A DNA stretch of 64,000 nt, from the NCBI GenBank assembly GCA_027257055.1, contig JAPVLO010000019.1, positions 10,683,001-10,747,000 on the forward strand, written 5' to 3'. Below are positions 10,905 to 23,340 of the stretch, one piece after another (positions within the stretch are counted from its first letter, which is position 1; every line of letters starts with the position of its first letter). The notes beneath the pieces are model-generated. The model did not search any database. It was given only the letters and a program-made list of their open reading frames with translations, and was not told the DNA's origin. The position numbers were made by a program, and so were the translations under genes. The stretch is from Cephalopachus bancanus (Eukaryota > Chordata > Mammalia > Primates > Tarsiidae).

Positions 10905-11410
10905 TTAAAATATATGTCAATTAGGTGAAGAATTAGATGAAGTTGGTCGATAGTGTTGTTCAATTCTTTGATATCCTTACTGAGAACACAAGACCACATA
11001 TTTTTACCTCTATATGAATGAGATTGACTTGTAGTTTTTCCCTCAGGTTTGTATATCAAGATTGTACTAATGCCATAAAATAAGTTGTGCATTATTTCTT
11101 TTAATTTTTTTCATTTTCTCTGGGAAAGTTTATATAATGCTAATTGTATCTGTTTCATGTACATTTATAAGTGCATCAATGATTCTATTTTTTAATTATT
11201 TTTGTTTTAATAATAAATATTGTAATTACTGGTTTAATTTATTTAATAAAAATTTTAGGTCTTCTCAAGATATTTTTTTTTTCTAAGTCAGTTTTTGTAA
11301 GTAATAACTTTCTATGAGGTTTTCCACTTTGTCTAAATTTTTGTATTTATTTGCATAATGGTTCATTATATTCTTATTAACATTTTAGAATTTTTAGCTT
11401 CTCTACCTAG
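10905..11410 (-). mobile_element. Old LINE-1 fragments, minus strand
   Basis: LINE-1 ORF2 text in reverse complement: 'tagtgttgttcaattctttg' near 10950, 'gattgacttgtagtttttcc' near 11023, 'ccataaaataagttg' near 11073. The pieces are not collinear with 8960-10411, so rearrangement or a second copy is likely. Confidence 0.6.
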
Positions 11411-12171
11411 AAACAGTAGAAAAAATTCACCATTTAATAAGTACATACCAGTTATCAACACAATAAACCACAAAATAGACACAGAAAAATTTGTGTTATA
11501 AGATAAAATTGAAAAATGGCACTAAGTATAATATTTTATATCTTGTATATAGAGAATGTTTCTACCATTCATAAAGAATGATCCCCTGTGTATCCAACAG
11601 TTTAGGGTTATCAAACAAAGACAAACATCTGGGAGCTTGTTCAATATGTGTATGAATCACAGTTCAGAGAATTCATATTCACACTGTTAACTATGGTGCA
11701 TACCCTCTCATTGGTCAGAAAGTAATTTCTCAAAACACAAGGAGAAGAATAAATCTTCTGTTTCCCCTTAGGCAATATCAGCTACCCCCAGCACTATTTT
11801 TTAGCCACCATGTCCCCTAATAGATAATCACAAAAATTAAAGCACCTGATAAAAATGTATTTTCCAAATTTAGTTCTATTCAGACATATAAGCATTACTT
11901 TGTCAAGTAGTAATATACTTCCCCATATAGATAATCATATATGTATTAGTTTCTCAAGATACTATATCTAAATACTATACTATATCTAAATACTGTATGT
12001 TTAATAGGAAACATCAGAAGCATAAGGTAGAAAAAGATCAGCAGCATGTTTCCATGAAAATGCTGTAATAATTTTAATCATTTAAAATAATTGATAAAAC
12101 ATATAAAATAATAAATAATAGATTCTTGAAATAATATTTATATATATGTAGGACACAAGATGGATTCAGTT
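11411..12171. other. Unassigned AT-rich DNA
   Basis: Nothing recognised with confidence. A short local repeat (actatatctaaatact, twice near 11960-11995) is present. Confidence 0.4.
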
Positions 12172-12185
12172 AAGTCAAAAGTTTT

Positions 12186-12419
12186 TGTTGTGTTTTTTTT
12201 TTTTGAGTTGGAGTCTCACTCTTGTAGCCCATGGCCACCGCAGCCTCAACCTGCTAGGCTCAGGCGATCCTTCTGCCTCAGATTGCCAAGTAGCTGGAAC
12301 TACAGACACACTGCCATGCCCAGCTAGTTTTTGTGATTAATTGTAAGGACGAGGTCTCACTACGTTGCCCAGGTTGGTCTCGAACCCCTGGGCTTAGGTA
12401 ATCTTCTCACCTTGACCTC
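12186..12419 (-). mobile_element. Alu: Truncated Alu, minus strand, exact TSD
   Basis: A reverse Alu flanked by exact 14-bp repeats aagtcaaaagtttt (12172-12185, 12420-12433). It is 5'-truncated (the terminal 'gggattacaggc...' portion is absent) and has lost about 30 bp after 'gtagccc', where the gactggagtgcag block is missing. Confidence 0.93.
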
Positions 12420-12935
12420 AAGTCAAAAGTTTTAATTCACGATTTTCTTTTAATTCCAGAAAGCTTTGAGTGATGCTATAGATGCTAGAGGAGATTTCTT
12501 AAATACTTTTCAGGATGAAAAAGTTTTGTCTCAGATGTTCAAAAACATTTTCCAAGTAGCATATAATCTATTAACATTAATGGTAATATTATATTGAGCA
12601 TAACTTTTATATTATTTGGTAACATCTTCCTTAAAACAAATGGAATATTTTGGAAAACTAGATGAACTCTTTCAAAACATCAGGGAATCAATTTTTTATT
12701 TTCCATTCTAGATCAAGTGTTTTTTAAATTTAATACATTTCTATTAAACATCTATCTTCTATTTTTTATTTGATACTATTTAGTGCATGCTATCCGCAGC
12801 CATTGAACTGTGAAATAGAAGAAAACCACAGACTATTATCCAAAAAAGTATAAACAAATAATAAAATTAATTTGAATTTTAATACTATTAATTTAGAAAA
12901 ATAATAAATGGTGAAAACTATTACTACTATAAATC

Positions 12936-13237
12936 TTTTTGTTTTGTTTTGTTTTGAGTCAGAGTCTCACTGTTGCCCAGTTGATACTCAGTTTCCAGTG
13001 GTACACTCACGGCCACTGCAGCCTCGTCCTGCTGGGCTCAGGCGATCCTTCCGCCTCAGCCTTCCAAGTAGCTGGAACTACAGGCATGCACTACCATGCC
13101 TGGCTAATTTTTTATTTATTGTAGAGATAAGGTCTCACCAAGTTGCCTGGGCTGGTCTCGAACCCGTGGCTCAGGCAATCCGCTCACCCTGCCCTCCCAA
13201 AGTGCTGGGATTACAGGCTGAGCCACTGAGCCCAGCC
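12936..13237 (-). mobile_element. Alu: Alu SINE, minus strand
   Basis: A reverse Alu with a (GTTTT)n tail, ending 'gagccactgagcccagcc'. Imperfect flanks around tactactat / tactacaat suggest the duplication. Near the tail it carries a substituted segment (ttgatactcagtttcc) in place of the usual gactggagtgcagtgg. Confidence 0.92.
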
Positions 13238-14888
13238 TACTACAATTTTTAACACTTACGTAAACTCAAGATTACCAGTTCTTTAAAATATATTTTTTTC
13301 TTTATATTCTTATTCCTAATTTTATTGAAAAATTTTTTTAAAGAAGAGTAGCAATGAGCATAAACTACCTTGGAATTTGCCCATATAAACACACATCTGT
13401 GTAGGTAACAGAACAAGTGATTATATTTTATTGTCAACAAAGATGAAATTCTTAAAATTTTAGGAGTATCATGATTTTTTCTCCTGCCAAACCTTACTCT
13501 AGCAATGATACTCACTCAGCTTTCCAGTTAGAGTATGTTTTCATTATCGGTTTGGGAGTGTGCTGAACAATTACATCTTACTTATGCAAATATTGCAAAT
13601 TCTTTACAGCAGTACATGGTTTTTGGAGTCCAAGTAAACTGCTAACTCCATTCGCACTTGGTGATTACTAATTATAATCATGTTAAGAAAGTGAAGGCTA
13701 CACAGCAGAATTTGATTGTCTCCTTAATTAAAGAATTCTGAACTCAGTAGTTCAATTTCTACTTTAGAATTGTTCATCTGTCCTATGCTTCAAGTCCTTT
13801 GCTTCCTCACTTCCAATCCTCCTGTTTTCTTTGCCTAAATCAATTTAAATTAATTAATTTAGCATTCTTAGGTTTCTAAGATTTTAATCCCTTTATTCTA
13901 TTTTATTTGTATACAACTTAGGTGATGATAGATGATATCAAAGAAACAACCTTTTGTAATTTTATACTTTTGATTATTTTAAAAACATGTTTTAACTTCC
14001 CAGGTAGTGATAGGCATTTACATTAGCAAAAATATAGTGAAAATAGTCTGCTTTATGACTCTTCTAGTTCATTCATACATACTGCCTAATTTTACCTTTT
14101 GTTGTATGGCAGCTATTCCTTACTGAATGTGTCAGCTCAAGGGACACCTTTTGTAGTATGTTTAACTAATTGCTTCAAAGGTTCGCCACGACTTATGTTT
14201 TCTCTAGAGTTCTGCTGCCATCTTTCCTTAGTCCCCTTACATTCACCTCCGACTGTCTGCTCTCATAATTCTTAAGCAAGTCAAAATGTTCTGTACAATA
14301 TGCTGCTTCATGCATCCTGACTCTAGCTGAATAAAAATTCTGGCAGAGTCCCAACTTTTTCTCGGCTCAAGATTTTATTTACTGTAAGAAATTTTGCTTC
14401 ATGAAGATAAGTAGATATATATTTGCTTTAGCATATTATTAATGCTTGCAATTTTTGACAGTCATTACTCTCTTTGAAATTAATCTTGGACTCTTATTTT
14501 ACCAGTCTTTTAAAATTTACCAACATTTTAAAATTTAAATGATCTTACTGCCCTTTTCATTGATTTTTTTAAAAGTATGCCATGACCCCAATTTTCTCTA
14601 AAAGTTAGTAAGTCAAGAACAATAAAGAAAGGCAAATATCTTCCCATATACAGTTCTTTAATTTTTTTTTCATAGTTACTTCCAGATACCACAATCTCTT
14701 TGCTACCATTATCATACAAAGAATTATTTTGCTCACCACAGAAGAACTGACTAATATACATTACCTTAATTATATTGGAGAGACAGAATTTCTGGCAGAT
14801 TATTGTTACTGATTTTATTAGTGTATGCAAAAAGCATAACAGGTGATTCTAATAAGAAGTCATGCTTGAGGATTGAGAACTTCTGGTG
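13238..14888. other. Unassigned DNA
   Basis: About 1.65 kb with no recognised element or gene. The minus-strand frames at 13249-13515 and 14528-14830 show no recognisable domain and have ordinary AT-rich composition, so I regard them as chance. Confidence 0.4.
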
Positions 14889-15045
14889 CAGTGACAAAGA
14901 ACCTAATACCTAGTAGTCATGCAGACATGAGTTTAAGACCTTACTCTTACACTGTTCCTAGCTAGTTCGATGACCTTGGGCATGTGGCTAAAACTTTCCA
15001 AATTTCATTTTATCCACCTATAAAATAAGGAAGAAGCCAAGTGGC
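14889..15045 (+). mobile_element. MIR SINE
   Basis: The core order 'catgagtttaagacctta', 'gctagttcgatgaccttggg' and 'ttatccacctataaaata' follows the MIR consensus in forward orientation. It is heavily diverged, as expected. Confidence 0.85.
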
Positions 15046-16712
15046 TGGCAAAAAGGAAGACCCAGAATGTTGGTATAGTCTTAAAACTAAAGTGAATGCA
15101 GTGGTATAAACTCTCCTCATATGAATCCAACAAAATGCATGAAAGAGAGACACTGGTTTTTAAAACAAGTGCTATATTGTTTTAAACTGACTCATATTAA
15201 TTGCACATGTTTGTGGGGTACAGTGAGATGGTTTGATACATATATTCATTGCTTATTAAGCAATGTCATGGTAATTAACAAATCAATCACCTTAAACATT
15301 TGTCATTTCTTAGTAGTGAGAACATTCAAAATCTTCTCTTCTTAGCTATTTTGAAGTATACGATACATTAACATTGATTGCAGTCACTCTACTGTTCAGT
15401 AGAACACCAGAACTTATTCCTCATCTCTATCTGCCATTTTGTGCCTCTTGAGGAACCTCTTCTCATTCTCTTCTTCCTCCTTCTTTTTTCAGCCTGTGGT
15501 AACCAATATTCTACTATTTCTATGAGGTCAACATTTTAAGATTCTCTATATGAATGTGATCATGGGGTATTTCATCTCCTGCGCTTGGCTTATTTCATGC
15601 AACATCCATGTCACAAATGACAGGATTGAATTCATTTTTTAATAAGTAAATAATATTCTATTCTGTATATATAGCACATTTTCTTTATCTGTTGATGGAC
15701 ACTTACGTTGATTCCACTGTGAATAGTGCTGCAATAAACATAAGCATGTAGATATCTCTCTGACATACTGATTCATTTCTTTTGGATATATAGCCAGTAG
15801 TGGGATTGTTGGATCATATGGTAGTCCTATTTCAAATTTTTTTTTTTTTGAATCTTCATACTGTTACCCATAATGGCTATACTAATTTATGTTCTTTGCA
15901 ATAGTGCACACGGGTTCCCCTTTCTCTACATCCTCAGCAGCATTTGTTACTTTTTTGTCTTTTTTATAATAGTCATTCTAATTTAAAGTGATATCCCATA
16001 TGGTTTTGATATGCATTTGTCTGATGAGTAGTGATATTGAGAATTTTTCTTTCAAATATTTGCCTAATAGCTCTGGATGGAACTTCCGGTACTATGTTGA
16101 ACAGAAATGGCAAAAGTTGTCATCCTTGTCTTCTTCCAGATTTTAGAGAAAAAGTTTTCACTTTTTCCTCATTCAGTATGATGTTAGCTGTAGGTTTTTC
16201 ATATATGGCCTTTAGTCTGTTGAGGTACGTTCCTTCTGTACCTAATTTGTTTAGGTATATTTTTCATTATGAAGGGCTATTGAATTTTATCAAATGCTTT
16301 TCCTACATTTGTTGAAATCATGATATATTTTGTCTTTTATTTTGTTAACGTGATGTATCACATTTATTGACTTGTATAGTTTTAATGTTCTTTGCATCCC
16401 CGGGATGAATCTCACTTGATCATGTTATATGATCCTTTTGATGAGCTGTTCAATTCTGTTGACTTGAATTTTGTTGAAAAACTTTTCGTCTATCTTCATC
16501 AGAAATATGGGCCTCTAGATTCAATTTTTTGTGACTTTATCTGATTGATATTCTAGCCTTGTAGAATACATTTGGAATAATTTATTCACTTCAATTTTTG
16601 GAACTAGTTTAAAAACAATTGGTGTTAGTTTTTCTTTAAATGTCTGATAAAATTCAACAGTAAATCTATCAGGTTCTGGATTTTTCTTTGATGGTAAACA
16701 TTTTATTATTGA

Positions 16713-17011
16713 ATTTTTTTTTTTTTTTTTTTTTTTGAGTTGGAGTCTCACTCTGTCACCCAGACTGGAGTGCAGTGGCTGCTCCCGGCAACTGCAGCCT
16801 CGACCTGCCGGCCTCCCGCGATCCTTCTGCCTCAGCCTTCCGAGTAGCTGGAATTACAGGCATGTGTTACCATGCCCAGCTGATTTTTTGATTTATTGTA
16901 GAGATGAGGTCTCGTCAATCGCCCAGGCGGGTCTCGAACCCGCTGACTCAGGCAATCCACTCACCTCAGCCTCCCAAAGCGCGGGATTATAGGTTGAGCC
17001 ACCGAGCCCGG
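16713..17011 (-). mobile_element. Alu: Young Alu in LINE-1, minus strand
   Basis: Full-length GC-rich type with gcgggtctcgaacccgc at 16927-16943 and terminal accgagcccgg. Inserted into the ORF2 part of the ancient LINE-1; flanks ttattgaattt / ttattgattta. Confidence 0.95.
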
Positions 17012-17264
17012 TTTATTGATTTAATCTGTTACCCATTATTGACCTGTTTAGATTTTCTATTTCTACATGATTCTCCATAGGTTGGATGCATATAGAAATG
17101 TATCCATTTTTTTCTGGTTTTTCAATTTTTTTGGTATATAGTTGCTCATAAAAGTCTCTAATGATTCTTTGCATATTTATGGTCTCGCTGTATGTCCCCT
17201 TTTATGTAAGCAGTCTCTTTTTTTTTTTTTTGTCTAGCTAGAGGTTTTTCAGTTTTATCTTTTT

Positions 17265-17522
17265 TTTTTTTTTTGAGTTGGAGTCTCCCTCTGTTTCCCA
17301 GGCTGGAGTGCAGTGTGGCATGCTCATGGCCACTGCAGCCTCGACCTGCTGGGCTCAGGCGATCCTTCAGTCTCAGTCTTCCAAGTAGCTGGAATTGCAG
17401 GTGAGCATTACCACGCCTGGCTTACTTTCTGACTTTTTGATTTATTGTAGAGATGAGGTCTCACCAAGTGACCCAGGCCTCCAAAGTGCTGGGATTACAG
17501 GCTTGAGCCACTGCAGCCAGCC
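17265..17522 (-). mobile_element. Alu: Alu in LINE-1, minus strand, exact TSD
   Basis: Flanked by exact 15-bp copies of cagttttatcttttt (17250-17264, 17523-17537). About 45 bp is deleted where 'gtgacccaggcctcc' joins two normally distant parts. Confidence 0.95.
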
Positions 17523-18254
17523 CAGTTTTATCTTTTTATTTTACAATTTTTTGTTTTATTGCTCTTTTGTAGTTTTTAGTCTTAATTTTATTTCTGCACT
17601 GATTTTTTATTATTTCTTTTTTCTAATGATTTTAGGTTTAGTTTGTTCTTGCTTTTCTAGTTTTAAGAGGTGCAACATTAGATTGCTTACTTAAGATGCT
17701 TTTTTGATGTAGACACCTTTTGCTCTAAACTCCCCCTAAGAATTGTTTTTGCTGTAGCTCATAAATTTTGATATATAGTCTTTTGATTTTCATTTATATC
17801 AAGATATTTTAAAATTTCCTTTTTAATTTCTTTATTCACCCATTGGATTTTTCAGGAGCATGCTGTTTAATTTCTAATGTATTTGTAAAAACAGCTTTCA
17901 ATGTTTTTCCTATAATTAATTTCTAGTTTTATTTACTGCAGTCCGAAAAGATTCTTGATATGATTTTTTTAAATTTAAGACTAATTTTATAGCTACCATA
18001 TGATCGATCCTGGAGAATGATCCAAGTGCTGTTGAGAAGGCAGTGTGTTCTGTAGCTATTGAATGGAATGTTCTATAAATATCTGTTAGGTTTATTTGGT
18101 TTAGATTATGACTGAACTCTGATATTTCTTTGTTAATTTTTGTATTGATATTCTGTTTATTGTTGAGAGTGAGGTACTGAAGTTCCCTACTATTATTGTA
18201 TTGTAGTCTACCTCTCCTCTCAGGTATATCAATATTTGCTTTATAAATTTTGAT

Positions 18255-18325
18255 GCCCCTATGTCGAATATATATATACTTTTTTTTGATGCCCCATATA
18301 TATTCAATATCTACATATATATATG
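18255..18325. repeat. Local duplication with (TA)n inside LINE-1
   Basis: The motif ttgatgccccta...tatata occurs twice in tandem (about 18250-18279 and 18288-18316), separated by a T run, with more TA repeats at 18316-18323. It is probably replication slippage in LINE-1-derived DNA. Confidence 0.6.
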
Positions 18326-18752
18326 GTTGTTAGATCATCTTACTGTATTAACCCCTCCCATTATCTTTACATAATAACATTGTCTCTTTTTTTAACTTTA
18401 GGTTTATTTTATCAACTATAAGTATACTTCTCTTTTTTGATTTCTGTTTGCATGGTATATCTTTTTCTATCTCTTCATTTTCAGTCTATGCATGCTCTTA
18501 AAAGCAAAGTGAGTCTCTTGTAGGCAGCAGATATTTGGATCTTCTTTTTTATCTCCATTCAGCCATTCTATGTCTTTTAGCCAGAAAATTCAAACCTTTT
18601 GCAATCAAGGTAAATTGAACTGTATTGAATTTATCAGATTTTATTGAATTTATTGATAGGTGGGGACTTACTCCCATCATTGTGTTACTTGTTTTCTAGT
18701 TGTTTTGTAGATTCTTTCTTCCTTTTTTTCTAACAGTGTGTTTGGATTATGG

Positions 18753-18845
18753 TTTTGTTTTGTTTGTTTTGTTTTGTTTTGTTTAAGCAGGATTTATTGG
18801 AAAGACAGAAAAGCTTCCAGTGAGAGGAACTCAAGGGGGCTGCCC
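18753..18845 (-). mobile_element. 93-bp retroposed 3' fragment with (CAAAA)n tail
   Basis: On the minus strand a 62-bp body ends ccaataaatcctgctt and runs into a (CAAAA)n-like tail (18753-18783 on plus). The insert is flanked by ggattatgg (18744-18752) and ggattacgg (18846-18854). An AATAAA close to an A-rich tail plus a target duplication indicates LINE-1-mediated retroposition of the last bases of a transcript. The source looks like an LTR R/U5 region but is not identified. Confidence 0.7.
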
Positions 18846-19266
18846 GGATTACGGTTATTAGAGTTCTTTTCTCTCATAGTATGTTCAGATTCCTTGTTTT
18901 TCATTTTTAGTGTGTCTATTATAGGTTTTTGCTTTGTGCTTGCCATGAGGCTTTTAAAAATATCTTATAGTAGGTTATTTAAAACTGATAACAACTTAAC
19001 TTGGATTACAAAGAAAAGAAACAATAGAAAATATAAAGTACTACTCCATTTTCCCTTCACATTTAAAATTTGTAATGTCACGATTTAACATTTTAATATT
19101 ACCTATCTCTTAACAAACTTTTATAGTCACTATTATTTTAATATTTTTAACATTTAGTCTTTATTATAAAAATATCAATGGCTTACATGCCACTGTTATA
19201 GTATTAGAGTAACAGTCACAGTAGTGTCCTTTTCTTTAGGTATGAATAATCTCTTTTAGCATTTCT

Positions 19267-19556
19267 CTTATTTACTTTTTTTTTTGAGTTGGAGTCTCAC
19301 TCTGTCGCCCAGACTGGAGTGCAGTGGCCGCTCCCGGCCACCGCAGCCTCGACCTGCTGGGCTCCGGCGATCCTTCCACCTCAGCCTTTCGAGTAGCGGA
19401 ATTACAGGTGCGCGCTACCATGCCCGGCTGATTTTTTGATTTATTATAGAGATGAGGTCGTGCTGCCCAGGCGGGTCTCGAACCTGCGGGCTCAGGAAAT
19501 CCACTCACCTCAGCCTCCCAAAGGTGCGGGATTACAGGCTGAGCCACCGAGCCCGG
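19267..19556 (-). mobile_element. Alu: Young Alu in LINE-1, minus strand
   Basis: GC-rich type. The flanks ctcttttagcatttct (19251-19266) and ctcttttggcatttct (19557-19572) differ at one base. The 98-codon minus-strand frame is Alu-derived. Confidence 0.96.
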
Positions 19557-19711
19557 CTCTTTTGGCATTTCTAATTGGACAGATCTGATAGCAATGAATT
19601 CCCTCAGATTCTGTTTGTCTTAGAAAGTCTTTTTCTCTCCTTCATTTCTGAAGAATAGCTTTCCAGGGCACGTTATTCTTGCTTGACATTTTTTTTCCCT
19701 CCAGCACTATT

Positions 19712-19979
19712 TTTTTTTTTTTTTTGAGTTGGAGTCTCACTCAGTCCCCCAGACTGGAGGGCAGTGGCTGCTCCCGGCCACCGCAGCCTCGACCTGCTGG
19801 GCTCCGGCGATCCTTCCGCCTCAGCCTTCCGAGTAGTCGGAATTACAGGCATGTGCTACCACGCCCAGCTGATTTTTTGATTTATTGTAGAGATGAGGTC
19901 TCGCCTGCCCAGGTGGGTCTCGAACCCACCTCAGCCTCCCAAAGGCGCAGGATTACAGTCTGAGCCATCCATCCCGGCT
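19712..19979 (-). mobile_element. Alu: Young Alu in LINE-1, minus strand, exact TSD
   Basis: Exact 15-bp duplication ccctccagcactatt (19697-19711, 19980-19994). About 30 bp is missing after 'tctcgaaccc'. The overlapping plus-strand frames are Alu translations. Confidence 0.96.
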
Positions 19980-21060
19980 CCCTCCAGCACTATTAATGTA
20001 TTGCCCCACTCACTCCTGGCGTATGAGGTTTCTGCTGAGAAGTCTGCTGACAGTTATATTGGATATCCCTTATATGTCACTTATTTTTTTTTCCTCTCAC
20101 TGTTTTCAGGATTCTTTGTCTTTGACCTTTAAGAATTTTACCTTAATATGTGTTTAGGTATTCTTATTTGGGTTGAATCTTACTGGTAACCATTCACCGT
20201 CTCATACCTGGTTATTTATATTTTTCTTAATATTTAGGAAATTTTCTATTATATATTTAAATTAGTTTTATATTTTCTTTATCTTTCCAAATCCCCTCTT
20301 TAACTAATAACCCAAATATTTGTTCTGTTGATGTTGCCTTATAGCTAACATAAGCTTTTTAATTCCTTATTCTTTATTTTTCTTTTTTCTCCTCTGTGCA
20401 TTTTCAAATAGCTTGTCTTGGAACTAATTGATTATTTATTTTGTCTGATCAATTCTGCTGTTGATGCTCTTTATGTTATTTTTTAGTTTGTCCATGGTAT
20501 TTTTCAGCTTCATGTTTGATTAAAAAAATGTTTAATCTGGCTGTTAAATTTCTTTGATAAATGTATGAATTTATTCTCTATGTTTCCTTGAAGTTTGTTG
20601 AGCTTCCTTAAAACAGCTGTTTTGATGTCTGAGGGCAACACATTTCCATTACTTTGGAATGGGTCTCTGGCACCTTATTTTGTTCATTTGGTGAGATACT
20701 ATTTTCTAGAATGCTCTTGAGGTTTGTGGATTTGTGATGATGTCTATAGTTTGAGGATTTAGGTATTTATTTCAGACTTTGCAGTCTGGCTTTGTTTTTG
20801 CCTGCTTTTCTTCAGAGATCCTCCCAGAGAATCTAAGGAGACTGACTGCTCTGTTCCTTGAGCCTGTGACTACTAGACACATCTCAGCACTAGGAGACAC
20901 TCTAAGCTCAGTCTTTCTGTGAGTCTCATGGGGTTCTAAGGTTGACATGGTTCTCTGGCCCAGATGAATCTGTGAAAGAGTCAAGGAGGGTACTGGAGCT
21001 GTGTGGGAAAGCTAGCAAGAGGACTGAGTCCAGAAGATTGTCCCAGTAGTCCTGACAGTC

Positions 21061-21570
21061 ATGTCTCCCAGGAAGTCCCTGAATAGGCAGAGAAGTTCTT
21101 CAACTGCAAAGAGGGGCTGAAGCTGAGACTGAGTCCCCTTTAAGACTTGTTGAATGATATCTGCTGGAAAGCTCAAATTTTTGCTTCAGACAGGTATGTG
21201 TTTCCAAGAAGATCCCTGTACAGATATTTCTCCAACTGTAGCAGGAGGGCCTGAGCTGAGATTGATCTCCCTCAGAATCTTCTCTGGGATGGAGGCTGGG
21301 GAAACCAGCCTCAGAGGTTTAGAGGGGCACATGTCTCTTAGCAGGTCTCTGTGTAAATAGACTATTCCTGACTTCAGTGAGAGGCCAGAACTGTGACTGG
21401 ATCTTCTCAGAATCTGCTGTCGGATGGTGGCTGGCAAGCCAGTCTCATTGGCTCAGACCATGTGCATTTCCCAGCAGGTTTCTGCACATATGGGATAGTT
21501 TCTTAACTGCAGTAGAGCAGGGAAGGCACAGGTGAGACTGGGAACCCTCCAGATTTGCTGTGGGAGAGGT
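21061..21570 (-). repeat. Four tandem ~133-bp monomers at LINE-1 5' end
   Basis: Four diverged direct repeats start at 21061, 21196, 21331 and 21460 (spacings 135, 135, 129). Each opens with atgt(c/g)...aggt/agat-ccctg-like text, then an 'aactg.ag.agagg' block and a 'gagactg..tc' block about 70 bp in. They are much more GC-rich than the rest of the LINE-1 and lie just inside its 5' end, the place where LINE-1 promoters sit. A further degenerate unit may precede them near 20940. Confidence 0.75.
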
Positions 21571-22090
21571 TGATGAGTCCATCATAGAAGTTCAGATTCT
21601 CAGGCTCCAAGATACGGTCAAGTCTTCCTCTGAGTTGTGTGCACAGGAACTGAGATCTCAGAGGAGGCAGACTAGAACCAAGGCACAGGGAAACTTTCAG
21701 GTTCACTGTCAAGACCAATGTCAGCAGGCAGTTGAGCTTCTCTGGTGGGGCACTAAGTGCATGATTCCATCTGGACTCTTTGACAGGTGGTTTTGGTTGG
21801 AGATTCAAGGTCAAGTAAGACTGTAGCCAAGCCCCTTAGGGAATGGAGTTGCTGCTGGGCTTGAACTCAGGAGCATAATTGGTGCATTAGCCACCTGGGT
21901 AGTCTGCACTCTCAAAATGACAATCCTAAGTCTTGGACTCCACTGGGGTTTCAAAACTTTCTACCTGAATCCTAAGACTTTTGTAGAAAGACACATTGCC
22001 TGCGAATGTGTGCAGAATTCTTGCTGTTGTGGGGGAACATGAGTGAGCTTCCTCCTATTTTACTATCTTGCTGAGATTGATTTTAAACAG

Positions 22091-22640
22091 CACAGTATAT
22101 GCTGTCAATATTTTCTCTTAGTGAGTATACGCCCTAGAATGAACATGACTTCAATGACATAGGGGTTGTTCTCAATTTCTACACATCTTTCCAAATGTAT
22201 CTTACTCTAACAGAGTATAATTCTAGTGTTAAGAAAATATTTCTATGTGAAAATCATCAAAATAAAAGTCAAAAATTTTTGTCTGGATCCCCCATACTCC
22301 AAAAAGTAAAATATTCTTATACTTTTGAAAAAACTGTGTTGAATGTAACATCGAAAATATATCTTTATTCAATGTTAGTATTACTATGACATTTGCAAAA
22401 ATGATTATTTGCAATCTATACCTTGCAGGCTGACTTCAGTGCTAGTTTCTAATTTCTGTGAAATGGTTTATAATTAATACCTTGCAATATTCTCAAGCTT
22501 AACTGTGTAAAACAGAACTCTAAATTCCATTCTCATTTACCAGCGTAGATCTTCCTTCATTCTGATATCTTAGTAGATAAAACAATGCTTCAATCAGTAC
22601 CATTGCTCTTGCTCAAGCTGAGATATTCTTCTCTCTCATT
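22091..22640. other. Unassigned AT-rich DNA
   Basis: No element recognised. Small frames on both strands (about 22195-22414) overlap each other and have no similarity that I can name. Confidence 0.4.
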
Positions 22641-23340
22641 TGTACATCAAATCAGTCATGAAGTTCTGTCACTACTTCCAACATATTTCCCAAACTTCAG
22701 CATTTCTCCATCACTGTGGCAACAACCTTTGCTGTTCCTGTTTTTATCTCATCCTACATGATCTCCTGTCATGAATAATTGCAATGCTTTCTCCTGTAAC
22801 AGCTAAAGTGACTCCCTTCCCAGGTCTTAGTCTCCAGTGTTTTTTCAAGTTTTAAATTTGATGATACAACCTTTTTGTTTAGAAAGCATCAATGTTTTCC
22901 CAATGTAGTGAGATTAAATCCAACCCCTTTACAAGGGTCCTATTTAATCTATCTCCTGCCTATGTTTCAAGACTTCACATACTTACACTACTTCCCAATA
23001 TTCGGACAGTTTTAAGTGTACTTTTGTTCTCTGGACAGACGATGTTTCTTCCTGTCCAGGAAATTTTGTTTTACTCTTTCCTAGGCAAAATACTGTTCCT
23101 CAATATTTTTACATGTCACTTTCTATGACTGCAGCGCTGTGCGTTCCTGCCCAACACTCTTATTCTCTAACTTAATATTCTATTTAATTTTCTTTAGAGC
23201 ATTTAACATTTGTGGAAATTATACTATTTGTATGCAACCTTCTATTAACTACTAAGAAGGAGTCTAAGATAATAGGAACTGGATTTGTCCTGTTCCCCAT
23301 GGTAGTGTCTAACACCTAAAAGAGTATCTGACAGAGATAA
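22640..23340 (+). mobile_element. LINE-2 fragment, plus strand
   Basis: The 3' region of LINE-2 is followed over about 700 bp, ending with the typical series 'tctaagataataggaactgg', 'gtcctgttccccatgg', 'tagtgtctaacacctaa' and 'gtatctgaca'. It is diverged and non-coding. Confidence 0.75.

Larger units (their letters stand above)
15190..22076 (-). mobile_element. Ancient LINE-1, minus strand, hosting four Alus
   Basis: From low to high coordinate this reads the LINE-1 backwards. The 3' end and ORF2 C-terminal region occupy 15190 to about 16065 (ctgcaataaacataagcatg near 15730). A jump follows near 16065 where part of ORF2 is deleted, then the RT and endonuclease regions to about 18700, then an old-type upstream part to 22076. 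Candidate duplications are ttgttttaaactg (15177-15189) and ttgattttaaacag (22077-22090). Removing four Alus and one 93-bp insert leaves about 5.6 kb of LINE-1. The reading frames are destroyed. The 3' part and the upstream part could belong to two elements; the matching flanks favour one. Confidence 0.75.

Noticed and set aside
21061..21570. Tandem units as a CRISPR array or coding repeat
   Set aside because: Units are ~133 bp, diverged and adjacent, with no constant repeat and variable spacer pattern, and they lie in a eukaryotic LINE-1.
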